A stretch of 64,000 nucleotides of DNA from positions 1-64,000 of the forward strand of contig CAVQQQ010000004.1 in assembly GCA_963715025.1 (NCBI GenBank). Reading direction: 5' to 3'. Below, one piece after another: positions 8,371 through 16,508 of the stretch. Source of the DNA: DASSJT01 sp963715025. GTDB taxonomy: Bacteria > Actinomycetota > Actinomycetes > Actinomycetales > Dermatophilaceae. A model generated the notes under the pieces. The model was given only the letters and a program-made list of their open reading frames with translations. It made no database searches and was not told the origin of the DNA. The position numbers were made by a program, and so were the translations under genes. Every line of letters starts with the position of its first letter. The stretch's first letter is position 1.

Positions 8371-8943
8371 CTACCGCACGACCTCGTAGCTGACGTAGGC
8401 GAAGCCATCACCGACGGTCCTGGTGGCGAGCAGGCGCACGGACTTCTGGTCGCGGGTCTCGCCGAAGAGCCGTTCGCCCCCGCCGAGCACGACCGGAAAG
8501 ACCATCAGCCGCAGCTCGTCGACCAGGTCGTGCTCCATCAGCGTGTGCACGAGCTGACGGCTGGCGTACACGACGATCTCCCCGTCCAGCTCCTGCTTCA
8601 GCTTCGCGACCTCGGCCACCACGTCCCCGGTCAGGACGGTCGCGTTCGTCCAACGGGGTTCCACGAGTGTGGAGGAGACGACGTACTTGGGCAGGCTGTT
8701 CAACCTGTCCGCCCACGGGCCACTCCGGTCCCGCCACCGCGTTGCGAAATACTCGTCGCTCCGCCGACCCATCAGCAGGGCTTCCGCGCCCAGCGCCTCG
8801 TCGAGCTCGACCTTGGCCCAGGCTTCGCGGTCCTCGTCGCCGATCTGGTTGAACCAGCCGCCGCGCCGGCAGCCGTCTTCGCCGGTCGGGTCCTCGACGA
8901 CTCCGTCGAGCGAGACGTTCTGGCTCACGATGATCCTGCCCAT
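8371..8943 (-). CDS. Dihydrofolate-reductase-family (RibD C-terminal-like) reductase
   Basis: A 190-residue protein of the RibD_C/YyaP type: a DHFR fold thought to bind NADPH. Key segments are IIVSQNVSLDGVVEDP at the start, ALLMGRRSDEYF, KYVVSSTLVEPRWTNATVL, EIVVYASRQLVHTLMEHDLVDELRLMVFPVVLGGGERLF, and a terminal YVSYEVV. GAAGGAG precedes the ATG. It is transcribed divergently from a SigG-like sigma factor, and both genes carry the same GGTGTCTACA element 37-41 bases before their start codons, so it is probably a direct target of that sigma factor. The physiological substrate is unknown. Confidence 0.9.
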   Translation of the reverse strand: MGRIIVSQNVSLDGVVEDPTGEDGCRRGGWFNQIGDEDREAWAKVELDEALGAEALLMGRRSDEYFATRWRDRSGPWADRLNSLPKYVVSSTLVEPRWTNATVLTGDVVAEVAKLKQELDGEIVVYASRQLVHTLMEHDLVDELRLMVFPVVLGGGERLFGETRDQKSVRLLATRTVGDGFAYVSYEVVR

Positions 8944-8980
8944 GTCGTTCTCCTTCGTTGGTGGTGTCGGCTTGCGGTGA

Positions 8981-9050
8981 TGTAGACACCAAAGAGTCGG
9001 AAAATGGGCGTACGCCGACCGACCAGTTCGGCCCCCGACCGGTGTCTACA
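8981..9050. promoter_or_regulatory. Divergent promoter pair: perfect 10-bp inverted repeat GGTGTCTACA
   Basis: TGTAGACACC at 8981-8990 and GGTGTCTACA at 9041-9050 are perfect inverted copies, 50 bases apart, between two divergent genes. Read in the direction of each gene, the element is the same and sits 37 bases (reductase) or 41 bases (sigma factor) before the start codon, where a -35 box would lie. A CG dinucleotide follows 12 bases after TGTCTAC in both. This fits a shared ECF-type promoter recognised by the adjacent sigma factor; a dimeric operator is the alternative. Confidence 0.6.
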
Positions 9051-9091
9051 CGGGATCGATGCGTGAGAGGGACGAGGAGAGGTGACCGATT

Positions 9092-10102
9092 GTGGCGACG
9101 ACGGATCTGATCACCAGGGCGCGCGCCGGGGAGGCCGGCGCCTTCCAGGAGCTGACCGAGCCGTACCGCCGAGAACTGCACGTGCATTGCTACCGGATGC
9201 TCGGATCCTTCCAGGATGCCGAGGATGCTCTCCAGGACACGCTGTTGGCTGCCTGGCGCGGCCTCGATGCGTTCGAGGGACGCGCCTCGGTCCGCACCTG
9301 GCTCTACAGGATCGCCACCAACCGATGCCTCAACGCGCGTCGCTCCGCGAGCCGACGCCAAGGCAAGGAGTGGGACGTGCCCAACGTGCTGCCGCCCGAG
9401 CCGACCCGCTTCGGCGAAGTCGTCTGGCTCGAGCCATTTCCGGACGAACTCCTGGGCAGCGGGCGCGACGTGCCTCTGGGCCCGGAAGCGCGGTATGAGC
9501 AGACCGAGTCGATCTCGCTCGCGTTCGTGACAGCCCTCCAGGTCCTGCCGCCCCGCCAGCTGGCCGTCCTCGTCCTGCGCGACGTGCTCGGCTATCGCGC
9601 GAAGGAGGTGGCCGAAATGCTCGACTCCAGCATCGAGTCGGTCAACGGCGCCCTCAAACGGGCGCGCGCCGGCCTCCAGCGCCTGAGATCGCCGGCCGGG
9701 GATCACGAGCCGCCTCCGGTCTCGGGCTCACCTGCCGAGGAAGCGATCGTGGCGGAGTTCGTCCGCGCGTACGAGGCCGCCGATCTCGATGCGGTGCTGG
9801 CCCTGCTGACCCACGATGTGTTCGTCTCGATGCCACCGATGCCGTTCGAGTACGAGGGCCGGGACGTCGTGGCCGGCTTCTGCGCGAGCATCTTCAGCGC
9901 CGGCCGGAGGTTCGACCTCGTGCCTACCCGAGCCAACGGTCAACCCGCGTTCGGCGCCTACCTGCGCGGTGTCGACGGGGTCCGTCACGGGACGGGCCTC
10001 ATCGTGCTCACCCTCGCCGGCGACCAGGTGGCGGCCATGACCCGCTTCGACAAGAGCGTGCTGCCGTGGTTCGGACTGCCCCGATCGCTCCCGGGCCGTT
10101 AG
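9092..10102 (+). CDS. ECF-like RNA polymerase sigma factor with SnoaL-like C-terminal domain (SigG type)
   Basis: A 336-residue sigma factor. Region 2 covers residues about 10-80 (YRMLGSFQDAEDALQDTLLAAWRGL, then RASVRTWLYRIATNRCLN). Region 4 covers about 145-205 (LPPRQLAVLVLRDVLGYRAKEVAEMLDSS). The last 120 residues (EEAIVAEFVRAYEAADLDAVLALLTHDVFVSMPP…) form a SnoaL/NTF2-like domain, the layout of mycobacterial SigG/SigJ and ECF41-like factors, where this tail modulates activity in place of an anti-sigma factor. The start is GTG behind GAGGAGAGG. The promoter element shared with the divergent reductase suggests autoregulation. Confidence 0.9.
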   Translation: MATTDLITRARAGEAGAFQELTEPYRRELHVHCYRMLGSFQDAEDALQDTLLAAWRGLDAFEGRASVRTWLYRIATNRCLNARRSASRRQGKEWDVPNVLPPEPTRFGEVVWLEPFPDELLGSGRDVPLGPEARYEQTESISLAFVTALQVLPPRQLAVLVLRDVLGYRAKEVAEMLDSSIESVNGALKRARAGLQRLRSPAGDHEPPPVSGSPAEEAIVAEFVRAYEAADLDAVLALLTHDVFVSMPPMPFEYEGRDVVAGFCASIFSAGRRFDLVPTRANGQPAFGAYLRGVDGVRHGTGLIVLTLAGDQVAAMTRFDKSVLPWFGLPRSLPGR

Positions 10103-10192
10103 ACGACTCTCTGGAAGGAAGTACCTACGGTCGGTTGCCGCCCGCGCGGACAGCCGCATAGAAACACCCTCTGCGTGGTGGGGCTGGCGTTG

Positions 10193-10253
10193 GGAACGTC
10201 CTCCTGATGCGCTTGTCGGGCTTGGTGTCCCATCGCGAAAAGGAGGACGTTCC
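10193..10253. repeat. 13-bp perfect inverted repeat (GGAACGTCCTCCT)
   Basis: GGAACGTCCTCCT at 10193-10205 and its exact reverse complement at 10241-10253 flank a 35-base spacer, between the 3' ends of the sigma factor and the desaturase. There is no T-run, so it is not a textbook terminator. It could be a bidirectional stem-loop for the two convergent genes, or a remnant of an element; I see no transposase. Confidence 0.55.
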
Positions 10254-10359
10254 TGCAGGACGCTCAGGCTTTCATGAGTCGGGTCGGGGCGAGCCCTCCG
10301 TGGGCCGCCCCGTCCCGTTGTCGACAACACAGGCCGATCAAACGCTGCCCAGCACCAGC

Positions 10360-11658
10360 TCAGTTACCGCTATGCCGGCCAGCCGCCTCCCTGAGCCGCT
10401 CGCCTCGGGCGGTGGTCGCCTTCCGGGAGAGGAACCCGTTGGGCAGCGACAGCACGATGACCTTCTTCCACGCTGAGGCAACCTGCCGCGGGAGTGACCC
10501 GCTCGTGTACGTCAGTCCGTAGCGCTCGCAGATCTCCTGGATTCGAGGGGCGATCTCGCCGTACCGGTTGCTGGGCAGGTCTGGGAACAGGTGGTGCTCG
10601 ATCTGGTGGCTGAGGTTGCCGGTCATCAGGTGCATCGTCTTGCTGCCGGAGATGTTGGCCGAGCCGATCATCTGCCGCAGGTACCAGTCGCCGCGGGTCT
10701 CGCCCTCGATCGACTCCTTGGCGAAGGTCTCGACGCCCGCAGGGAAGTGCCCGCACATGATCACCGAGTGGCTCCACAGGTTGCGCACCAGGTTCGCCGT
10801 GGCGTTCGCCGCGATGGTGTGGAAGAACGACGGCCCGGACAGCAGAGGGTGGACGAGGTAGTCCTTGCGCGCCTGGCGGCCGATCTTGCGCAGCACCTTC
10901 TTGGCGTCGCGCCGGAACGTCTGCTTGTCCTTCCCGCGCCCCTTGACGTAGGCACCCAGCTCCAGGTCGTAGGCGGCAATGCCGTACTCGAAGAGGCAAG
11001 CATTGACGAAGTTGTAGAAGGGCTGCCCCAGGAGCGCGGGGGTCCACTTCTGGTCCTCGTCGACGCGCATGATGCCGTAGCCCAGGTCGTTGTCGCGCCC
11101 CAGCACGTTGGTGTACGTGTGGTGCAGCTCGTTGTGGCTGTGCTTCCACATCTCCGCGGGCGAGGCGTGGTCCCATTCCCACGAGGTCGAGTGGATCTTC
11201 GGGTCGCGCATCCAGTCCCACTGGCCGTGCAGGACGTTGTGGCCGATCTCCATGTTCTCGAGGATCTTGGCGATCGAGAGACCGAAGGTGCCGGCCACCC
11301 AGGCGGGTGGGAACAGCGAGAACAGCAGGACGGCCCGGCTGCCCATCTCCAGTGAGCGCTGGGCCCGGATGACCTTGCGGATGTATGCCGCGTCGCCGGC
11401 TCCCCGGGAGGCGAGAACTTCCTGCCGGAGCGCGTCGAGCTCCCTCCCGAGCGCCTCGACATCCTCAGCCGTCAGGTGGGCGGTCGGGTCGGGCTTGCCC
11501 GACCGCTTGGGTACGTGGCGGCGCTCGGTGGTCGTGACGCTGAGCCGGCTGTTGACCCGCGGCCCGGCAGACGTGACAGATGCCGGGACTGGACCGGTCG
11601 GGGTGCCCGCGGCGGAGCCGTCGACGGTCAGGTCAAAGGTCTCGGCGGTTGCAGTCAT
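10360..11658 (-). CDS. Membrane fatty-acid (acyl-CoA) desaturase, DesA3-like
   Basis: A 432-residue integral membrane di-iron desaturase that introduces a cis double bond into acyl chains. The three histidine boxes are visible: GHNVLHG (about 139-145), HSHNELHH (about 173-180) and HQIEHH (about 350), with hydrophobic segments around 110-130 and 285-305 and the GNLSHQIEHHLFPDLP signature. The first 60 residues are Ser/Thr/Pro-rich and likely disordered. It starts nine bases after the stop of the ferredoxin-reductase gene upstream, which should supply its electrons. The divergent PucR regulator probably controls both. Confidence 0.95.
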   Translation of the reverse strand: MTATAETFDLTVDGSAAGTPTGPVPASVTSAGPRVNSRLSVTTTERRHVPKRSGKPDPTAHLTAEDVEALGRELDALRQEVLASRGAGDAAYIRKVIRAQRSLEMGSRAVLLFSLFPPAWVAGTFGLSIAKILENMEIGHNVLHGQWDWMRDPKIHSTSWEWDHASPAEMWKHSHNELHHTYTNVLGRDNDLGYGIMRVDEDQKWTPALLGQPFYNFVNACLFEYGIAAYDLELGAYVKGRGKDKQTFRRDAKKVLRKIGRQARKDYLVHPLLSGPSFFHTIAANATANLVRNLWSHSVIMCGHFPAGVETFAKESIEGETRGDWYLRQMIGSANISGSKTMHLMTGNLSHQIEHHLFPDLPSNRYGEIAPRIQEICERYGLTYTSGSLPRQVASAWKKVIVLSLPNGFLSRKATTARGERLREAAGRHSGN

Positions 11659-11667
11659 GGGTTCTCC

Positions 11668-12813
11668 TCAGAGCTCGATCTCGCACGCGCCGGCCACGGC
11701 CGACACGCAGGTCTGGATGCGGACGCCGTCCCCGGGCGCAGCAGTGGTGAGGTCGCCGTTGCGCAGGTCGCGCACCGAGCCCTCGCGCAGCGGGACGACA
11801 CAGCCGAAGCAGATGCCCATGCGGCACCCGGACGGCATGAGGACGCCGGCGCCCTCGCCGGCGTCGAGGATCGTGGTCGCGCCGTCGGCGTCCAGCGTCG
11901 TGCCGGATCCGGTGAAAGTGAGCTGGCCTCCCTCGCCCGGCGCGACGACCAGGGGCCGGAAGCGCTCGGTGTGGAGGCGCTCTGGCACGCCGGCCTCCGC
12001 CCAGTGGGCCTCGAGGTCGTCCAACAGGCCGGTCGGGCCGCAGGCCCAGGTCTCGCGCTCGCGCCAGTCGGGGCAGATGGCCGCCAGGTCTGCTGTGGTG
12101 ACGATTCCGGCAGCGTCGGTGTGCCGCTCGATGAGGCGCAGGCTGCCCTGGCCGTCGAGGCGGCGCAGTTCGTCGGCGAAGATCACGTCTGGCGCGGCAG
12201 GGGCGGAGTGGACTACCACCACGTCGTCCAGCTCGGCCAGGTGGCTGCGCAGCATGCCCATCACCGGCGTGATGCCGCTGCCCCCCGTGACGAACAAGGC
12301 CTTGAGCGGCGCGGCACGCGACAGGGTGAAGTCCCCGGTCGCCTGGTCGAGGTGCACCAGATCGCCGCGCTGCAGGCGTCGGACGACGTAGTTGCTCACC
12401 ACGCCGTCGCCGATGGCCTTGACTGTGATCGCGATGAGGCCATCGGAAGCCCACGACGGCGACGTCAGCGAATAGGGCCGCCAGTGCCGGACCCCGTCGA
12501 CCTCCACGCCGATCCGGATGTACTGGCCGGCGGTGTGGCCCCGCCACGCGCGGCCGGGACGGATCCGCACCGTCACGGCGTCCGCGGTCTCCGGCTCAAT
12601 GTCGACCACCCGTCCTCGCAGGTCGGCCCCGCGGCGCAGCGGCGCCACCATGTCGAGGTATTCGGCCGGGATCACCGGCGTCGTGATCGCCGCCGCCGCC
12701 CGGGTCATGGCAGCCGCGATGGCGGAGCGGCGCGGTCGGCGATCGGTCGGTGCTGGTGCGCTGGGCTGCGGCCCCGTCGTGACGGGGGGTCGCGAAGGCG
12801 CTACAGCTGTCAT
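11668..12813 (-). CDS. Ferredoxin reductase with C-terminal 2Fe-2S domain
   Basis: A 381-residue electron-transfer protein. An N-terminal Pro/Ala-rich leader precedes an FAD-binding domain with RPYSLTS (flavin), an NAD(P)-binding domain with VTGGSGITPVMGML and ACGPTGLLDD, and a C-terminal plant-type 2Fe-2S domain with SGCRMGICFGCVVPL plus a downstream QTCVS cysteine. It passes electrons from NAD(P)H to the desaturase encoded just downstream. The ATG at 12813 follows an AGGA; an upstream extension would add 39 residues of unlikely sequence and cross into the divergent regulator. Confidence 0.93.
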   Translation of the reverse strand: MTAVAPSRPPVTTGPQPSAPAPTDRRPRRSAIAAAMTRAAAAITTPVIPAEYLDMVAPLRRGADLRGRVVDIEPETADAVTVRIRPGRAWRGHTAGQYIRIGVEVDGVRHWRPYSLTSPSWASDGLIAITVKAIGDGVVSNYVVRRLQRGDLVHLDQATGDFTLSRAAPLKALFVTGGSGITPVMGMLRSHLAELDDVVVVHSAPAAPDVIFADELRRLDGQGSLRLIERHTDAAGIVTTADLAAICPDWRERETWACGPTGLLDDLEAHWAEAGVPERLHTERFRPLVVAPGEGGQLTFTGSGTTLDADGATTILDAGEGAGVLMPSGCRMGICFGCVVPLREGSVRDLRNGDLTTAAPGDGVRIQTCVSAVAGACEIEL

Positions 12814-12838
12814 GACTCCATCCTCGCTGCTCGAATCA

Positions 12839-12852
12839 GGTAAACTGCTACC
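12839..12852. promoter_or_regulatory. Possible operator between desaturase operon and pucR-type regulator
   Basis: GGTAAACTGCTACC is an imperfect palindrome (GGTA-n6-TACC) in the 83-base gap between the two divergent transcription units. It is the only symmetric element seen there; assignment to the PucR-type protein is inference. Confidence 0.25.
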
Positions 12853-12896
12853 CACTTGGCGTGATTCTTGCGCCTCTGATTGTTCGTAGAGGACAA

Positions 12897-14207
12897 ATGA
12901 CTGCTCCATCCGCCCGAGCACGTCCCACATCGCTCACCGAACCCGTGCTCTCTTTGAGCGCCGAGCGGGTCGCCCTGCTCAAGGAGCACATCCCGAACAT
13001 CGCCGAGCTCGCTGTGCAGGCCATCGTCGAGGAGGTCCCCAGCTACGCCGGGGCGTTCAGGGGTCGCATGGCCGAGAGCATCGTCGCGGCCGTGCAGATC
13101 GCGCTGCGGAGTTTCCTCAACCTGGCCGCGCGATCGCACGACCCCAGCGCACCGCTCGGGCCGGCACTGGAGGCGTCGTACGACCTCGGGCGCGGCGAAG
13201 CCCGGTCCGGCCGCTCGATGGACGCCCTCCTGTCTGCCTACCGGGTCGGCGCGCGCGTGTCGTGGCGGGAGCTCTCGGCGGTCGGAGTCGCCGCCGGCCT
13301 CGAGGCGCCGGTCATCGCCCAGTTCGCCGAGCTGGTGTTCGCCTACATCGACGAACTGTCTGCGGCGAGCGTCGCGGGACATGCCGACCAGCTGGCGACC
13401 GCAGGCCGCCTGCAGGAGCGGGAGCTCGAGCGCCTGGCCCTGGCCCTGCTGCATGGCGAGGCCGAGGCCGACCTGCAGCGGCGCACGGAGCGGGCCGGTT
13501 GGACGCCGCCGGTCACGCTCACCGCGGTGTTGCTCCGGGATGCCCAGGCACACGGCGCGCGGGCCATGCTCGACCCGCGCACCCTCGTCGCCGGTGACGA
13601 GCTGCCCGGCGTGGCACCGAGCGACGACGTTGTTGCGCTGCTGGTGCCCGACACCGGTGGTGGCGCTCGTCCGGCGCTCGTCCGGCTTCTTGACGGCCGC
13701 GACGCGGTTGTCGGCCCGGCTCGTCCGTGGGCCCACGTGGCCGGCTCGTTCGCGCGGGCACTGCGCGCCCGCCACCTCGCCGGGACGACGGCACGGACCG
13801 ACGATATGGCCCTGGAGGCCGGCGGGCGGGCCCTGGAGGCCGGCGGGCAGGCGGCATACGACACCGACGAGCATCTGGCCGAGCTCGTGCTCACCGCTGA
13901 CCCCGAGGGCCTCGCTGACCTGCGCAAACGCGCGCTCGCGCCTCTCGACGACCTGCCCGCCGCCACGGCCGCGCGGCTGGCCGGCACCCTGCGGTCGTGG
14001 TTGCTGCACCATGGCCGCCGCGAGGCGATCGCCGCCGACCTGTTCGTGCACCCCCAGACGGTGCGCTACCGCATGGGCCAGCTGCGCGGGCTCTTCGGGC
14101 CAGCGCTCGAGGACCCCCGAGCCGTGCTCGAGCTGACGCTGGCCCTCGGGCCCGGCGTGCCGCCGGATGTGGGCCGAGACACCGACACTGCGGGGGCACA
14201 GCCCTAG
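12897..14207 (+). CDS. PucR/CdaR-type transcriptional regulator
   Basis: A 436-residue regulator. The C-terminal helix-turn-helix (RREAIAADLFVHPQTVRYRMGQL, about residues 375-398) is the PucR_2 signature. The upstream two thirds form an alpha-helical sensor region of the type seen in regulators next to actinobacterial desaturases (…LSAYRVGARVSWRELSAVG…). The ATG follows AGAGGAC. It is divergent from the ferredoxin reductase-desaturase operon and probably tunes membrane unsaturation, perhaps by sensing acyl compounds (inference). A tandem 21-bp repeat adds ALEAGGR/ALEAGGQ near residue 305. Confidence 0.9.
   Translation: MTAPSARARPTSLTEPVLSLSAERVALLKEHIPNIAELAVQAIVEEVPSYAGAFRGRMAESIVAAVQIALRSFLNLAARSHDPSAPLGPALEASYDLGRGEARSGRSMDALLSAYRVGARVSWRELSAVGVAAGLEAPVIAQFAELVFAYIDELSAASVAGHADQLATAGRLQERELERLALALLHGEAEADLQRRTERAGWTPPVTLTAVLLRDAQAHGARAMLDPRTLVAGDELPGVAPSDDVVALLVPDTGGGARPALVRLLDGRDAVVGPARPWAHVAGSFARALRARHLAGTTARTDDMALEAGGRALEAGGQAAYDTDEHLAELVLTADPEGLADLRKRALAPLDDLPAATAARLAGTLRSWLLHHGRREAIAADLFVHPQTVRYRMGQLRGLFGPALEDPRAVLELTLALGPGVPPDVGRDTDTAGAQP
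13808..13849 (+). repeat. Tandem 21-bp duplication inside the PucR-type gene
   Basis: Two adjacent 21-base units (13808-13828 and 13829-13849) differ at one base and encode ALEAGGR then ALEAGGQ. It is a short in-frame slippage duplication, probably harmless. Confidence 0.7.
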
Positions 14208-14267
14208 GCTCGGCCTCACCAGAGGAGGTGGCAAGTCCGCGAGAGCGCACCGCCCGCGCCCCGTCGG

Positions 14268-15095
14268 ATGGGAGCCCGCGAGCTGACCGCAGAGGTGGTC
14301 GACGCTGGCAGCTGGGTCGGCTGGGACGACCCGCCAGCGCAGCCCCGCCCCGGATGACGCCGCGTATTCCGCCGAACTGGCCGAAGCCACCAGGCGGTCC
14401 GGGGTCGACGAGGCCACCATCACCGGCGAGGGCCGGATCGGCGGCCGGAGGGTGGCCGTGATCATGGGCGAGTTCCGGTTCCTTGCCGGCTCGATCGGGG
14501 CGGTCTCGGCCGAGCGGATCGTGCGCGCTTTCGAGCGGGCTCGACGGGAGCGGCTGCCGGTGTTCGCGGCTCCGTCCTCGGGGGGCACGCGCATGCAGGA
14601 GGGCACGCCGGCGTTCGTCGCCATGGTTAAGATCAGCGCCGCGTGTGCGGCCTTCCGCGCCGACGGACTCCCCTACCTTGTGTACCTCAGGCACCCGACG
14701 ACCGGCGGCGTGTTCGCGTCGTGGGGGTCGCTGGGGCACGTGACCGTCGCGGAGCCCGGGGCCATGATCGGGTTCCTGGGCGCGAGGGTCTACGAACGCC
14801 TCTACCGTGGTTGTCGCCGCTTCCGCCGGAGGGAGCGTCGGCCATCCTCTACCGCGACACCTCTCACGCATCCGAGCTCGCCACGGCCCAGCGCGTGCGC
14901 TCGGTCGACATGCTGGCCGACGGCATCGTCGACCGCGTGGTGCCCGAGCACCCCGACGCCGCGGAGGAGCCCGAGGCGTTCTGCCGTCGGATGTCACAGG
15001 CGATCCAGCACGAGCTCGCCGCGCTGGCCGGCCTGGACCCGGCCGAGCGACTGCAGGCCCGGCTGAATCGCTACCGCGCCCTCGGAAGGCCCTAG
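14268..15095 (+). pseudogene. Decayed acetyl-CoA carboxylase-type carboxyltransferase (fused AccD-AccA-like)
   Basis: Three reading-frame blocks match one protein. Block 1 from ATG 14268 (RELTAEVVDAGSWVGWDDPP) ends at an in-frame TGA at 14355. Block 2, shifted (AAYSAELAEATRRSG … AVIMGEFRFLAGSIG … SSGGTRMQEGT … HPTTGGVFASWGS … GAMIGFLGARVYERLY), carries the crotonase-type oxyanion-hole segments. Block 3, shifted again from about 14820 (ILYRDTSHASELATAQRVRS … DGIVDRVVPEHPDA), is the alpha-like C-terminus. About 270 codons remain of the roughly 460-500 expected, with the middle deleted at about 14805-14830. It is not functional as it stands. Confidence 0.75.
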
Positions 15096-15149
15096 CACCG
15101 GCCGCCACGCACGTGTCCCGACGGTTTCGGCGGCGGTGGACTTCGGTGG

Positions 15150-15794
15150 TCAGGCCGCGGCTTGACCACTGACCAGGACGGCGGCCTCGCGCACCTGGGC
15201 GCGAGCCCGCTCCCGGAGCTCCGCCACCCGATCGGTCGCCAGGTTCGGCCGGAACTCCACGGACACGATGTCCTCCAGACCGGCCCAGCGCAGCCAGCCC
15301 TCGAAGTAGGGCTGCTGGAAGTCGGTGCCGAACGACGCGGGGCGCCCCAAGCCGTAGACAGCGCTGGTGTAGATCACGACAGCCCTTTTGCCCTGGAGCA
15401 GCCCGGAGTACCCGTCGACCGGGTCGAAGCCGAACACCATTCCCGGCTGGCTGACCACATCGATGAACTGCTTGAGGATGTAGGGCACACCGTGGTTCCA
15501 CATCGGCACGGAGAACAGGTACGTGTCCGCGGCATCGAAGCGCTCGAACGCCGCGCGGGTGGCCGCCCAGGCCTCACCCTGTGCGCCGGCAGGTGTCTCG
15601 CCGGCGAAGACCGCCATCTTCGCGCCCGCCGCGTCGGGGCCGAACCCCGGCAGCGTGCCGTCCCAGAGGTCCCAGGTCTCGACGCGCAGGTCCGGCCTCA
15701 GCCCAACAAGCTGGTCGACGAATTCCCGTGCCAGCGTGAGCGATTCGCTCTGGGCTCCGCGCGGGGAGGCAGACAGGTGCAGCAGACGGTTCAT
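15150..15794 (-). CDS. azoR: FMN-dependent NADH-azoreductase / NAD(P)H dehydrogenase (AzoR/AcpD type)
   Basis: A 214-residue flavodoxin-fold quinone/azo reductase. It begins LLHLSASPRGAQSESLTLA, the FMN phosphate-binding loop of AzoR, followed by FSVPMWNHGVPYILKQFIDVV (flavin ring contact), SGLLQGKRAVVIYTSAVYG and FGTDFQQPYFEGWLRWAGL. It reduces quinones or azo compounds by two electrons with NAD(P)H, usually as protection against electrophilic quinones. The ATG has AAGGA upstream. A divergent MarR-type gene and the palindrome between them imply repression relieved by a quinone or phenolic ligand. Confidence 0.93.
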   Translation of the reverse strand: MNRLLHLSASPRGAQSESLTLAREFVDQLVGLRPDLRVETWDLWDGTLPGFGPDAAGAKMAVFAGETPAGAQGEAWAATRAAFERFDAADTYLFSVPMWNHGVPYILKQFIDVVSQPGMVFGFDPVDGYSGLLQGKRAVVIYTSAVYGLGRPASFGTDFQQPYFEGWLRWAGLEDIVSVEFRPNLATDRVAELRERARAQVREAAVLVSGQAAA

Positions 15795-15809
15795 GGCAGT
15801 TCCTTCTCG

Positions 15810-15815
15810 ATTTTA
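15810..15815 (-). promoter_or_regulatory. -10 box (TAAAAT) of the azoreductase gene
   Basis: TAAAAT on the minus strand lies 15 bases before the ATG. The AT-rich hexamer stands out in this GC-rich genome, and the palindrome at 15823-15846 covers the region just upstream. Confidence 0.5.
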
Positions 15816-15822
15816 TGTGCGT

Positions 15823-15846
15823 GCGCACCTAACTATATAGGTGCGC
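15823..15846. promoter_or_regulatory. MarR-type operator palindrome (GCGCACCTA-n6-TAGGTGCGC)
   Basis: Perfect 9-bp arms GCGCACCTA (15823-15831) and TAGGTGCGC (15838-15846) around ACTATA, overlapping a second perfect palindrome GTGCGCGCGCAC (15841-15852). It lies between the divergent azoreductase and MarR genes and covers both promoter regions, so binding would repress both. Confidence 0.75.
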
Positions 15847-15866
15847 GCGCACGCAAACAAGGCCAC

Positions 15867-15872
15867 TATGCT
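15867..15872 (+). promoter_or_regulatory. Leaderless-type -10 box (TATGCT) of the MarR gene
   Basis: TATGCT lies exactly 7 nt before the ATG at 15880 with no Shine-Dalgarno between. This decides that start over the ATG at 15868. Confidence 0.5.
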
Positions 15873-15879
15873 TGCCACC

Positions 15880-16347
15880 ATGCCTGCCACATCGCGTCGA
15901 CGCCTGGCGGGCGACGCGTGGGGCGCGCTCCTGCAGACCCACGCCGCGCTCGTGCCCCAGCTCGATCGCGCAGTGCGGGAAGACAGCGGTCTGCCGCTCG
16001 CGTGGTACGACGTCCTGCTCGAGCTCGCCGCCGCCGACGACGGTCGCCTGCGCATGTCCGACCTCGCCCATCGGGTTGTCCTCAGCCGAACGCGGATCAG
16101 CCGCGTTGTCGACGAGCTCACCGTGGCGGGTCTCGTTGCCCGCGAGCAGAACCCTGCCGACGGCAGGTCCGCCTTCGCGGTCCTCACGCCGCAGGGACGC
16201 GCGCGGTTCGAACAGGCCGCGCCCGGTTACCTCGACCAGATCGAGCGCCGCTTCGCCGCCGGGCTGACCGACGACGAGCTGAGGACCATCGCCCGTGCCC
16301 TGCGCCGCACCACCACCCACGACGTCGACACGGGGCCACCGGGCTGA
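15880..16347 (+). CDS. MarR family transcriptional regulator
   Basis: A 155-residue winged-helix repressor. The dimerisation helix is N-terminal (AWGALLQTHAALVPQLDRAV). The recognition region is RLRMSDLAHRVVLSRTRISRVVDELTVAGLVAREQN, followed by the wing DGRSAFAVLTPQG. Such proteins bind a palindrome as dimers and leave it when they bind phenolic, quinone or other aromatic ligands. It is divergent from the azoreductase, with the operator covering both promoters, so it probably controls the azoreductase and itself. Confidence 0.92.
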   Translation: MPATSRRRLAGDAWGALLQTHAALVPQLDRAVREDSGLPLAWYDVLLELAAADDGRLRMSDLAHRVVLSRTRISRVVDELTVAGLVAREQNPADGRSAFAVLTPQGRARFEQAAPGYLDQIERRFAAGLTDDELRTIARALRRTTTHDVDTGPPG

Positions 16348-16463
16348 TCGCGGGCCTCGACGGCCGCGCCATCCAAGCGCGGCCGGGCCGCACGGCATAC
16401 ATCTGCCAATGGCACCGACCGCATTGGGCAGGTGCTGCCAACGCCGCCGCGTGCCGCCCGAAC

Positions 16464-16469
16464 CTAGGC
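16464..16469 (+). promoter_or_regulatory. Probable -10 box (TAGGCT) for the carbamate kinase unit
   Basis: TAGGCT lies 40 bases before the GTG start, in the 160-base gap after the MarR gene, and matches the TANNNT boxes seen elsewhere here. No clear -35 box is visible. Confidence 0.35.
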
Positions 16470-16508
16470 TCGCCCGCACAGGTGCCGTGCGGGAGACGGG
16501 AGGCAGGC

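Noticed and set aside
10193..10253. Insertion-sequence ends
   Set aside because: The inverted repeat resembles element ends, but there is no transposase frame and no target-site duplication that I can see.
15162..16508. Upstream in-frame extension of carbamate kinase over the azoreductase and MarR genes
   Set aside because: It crosses two well-supported genes and their operator; the kinase begins naturally at GTG 16509 behind GGGAGG.
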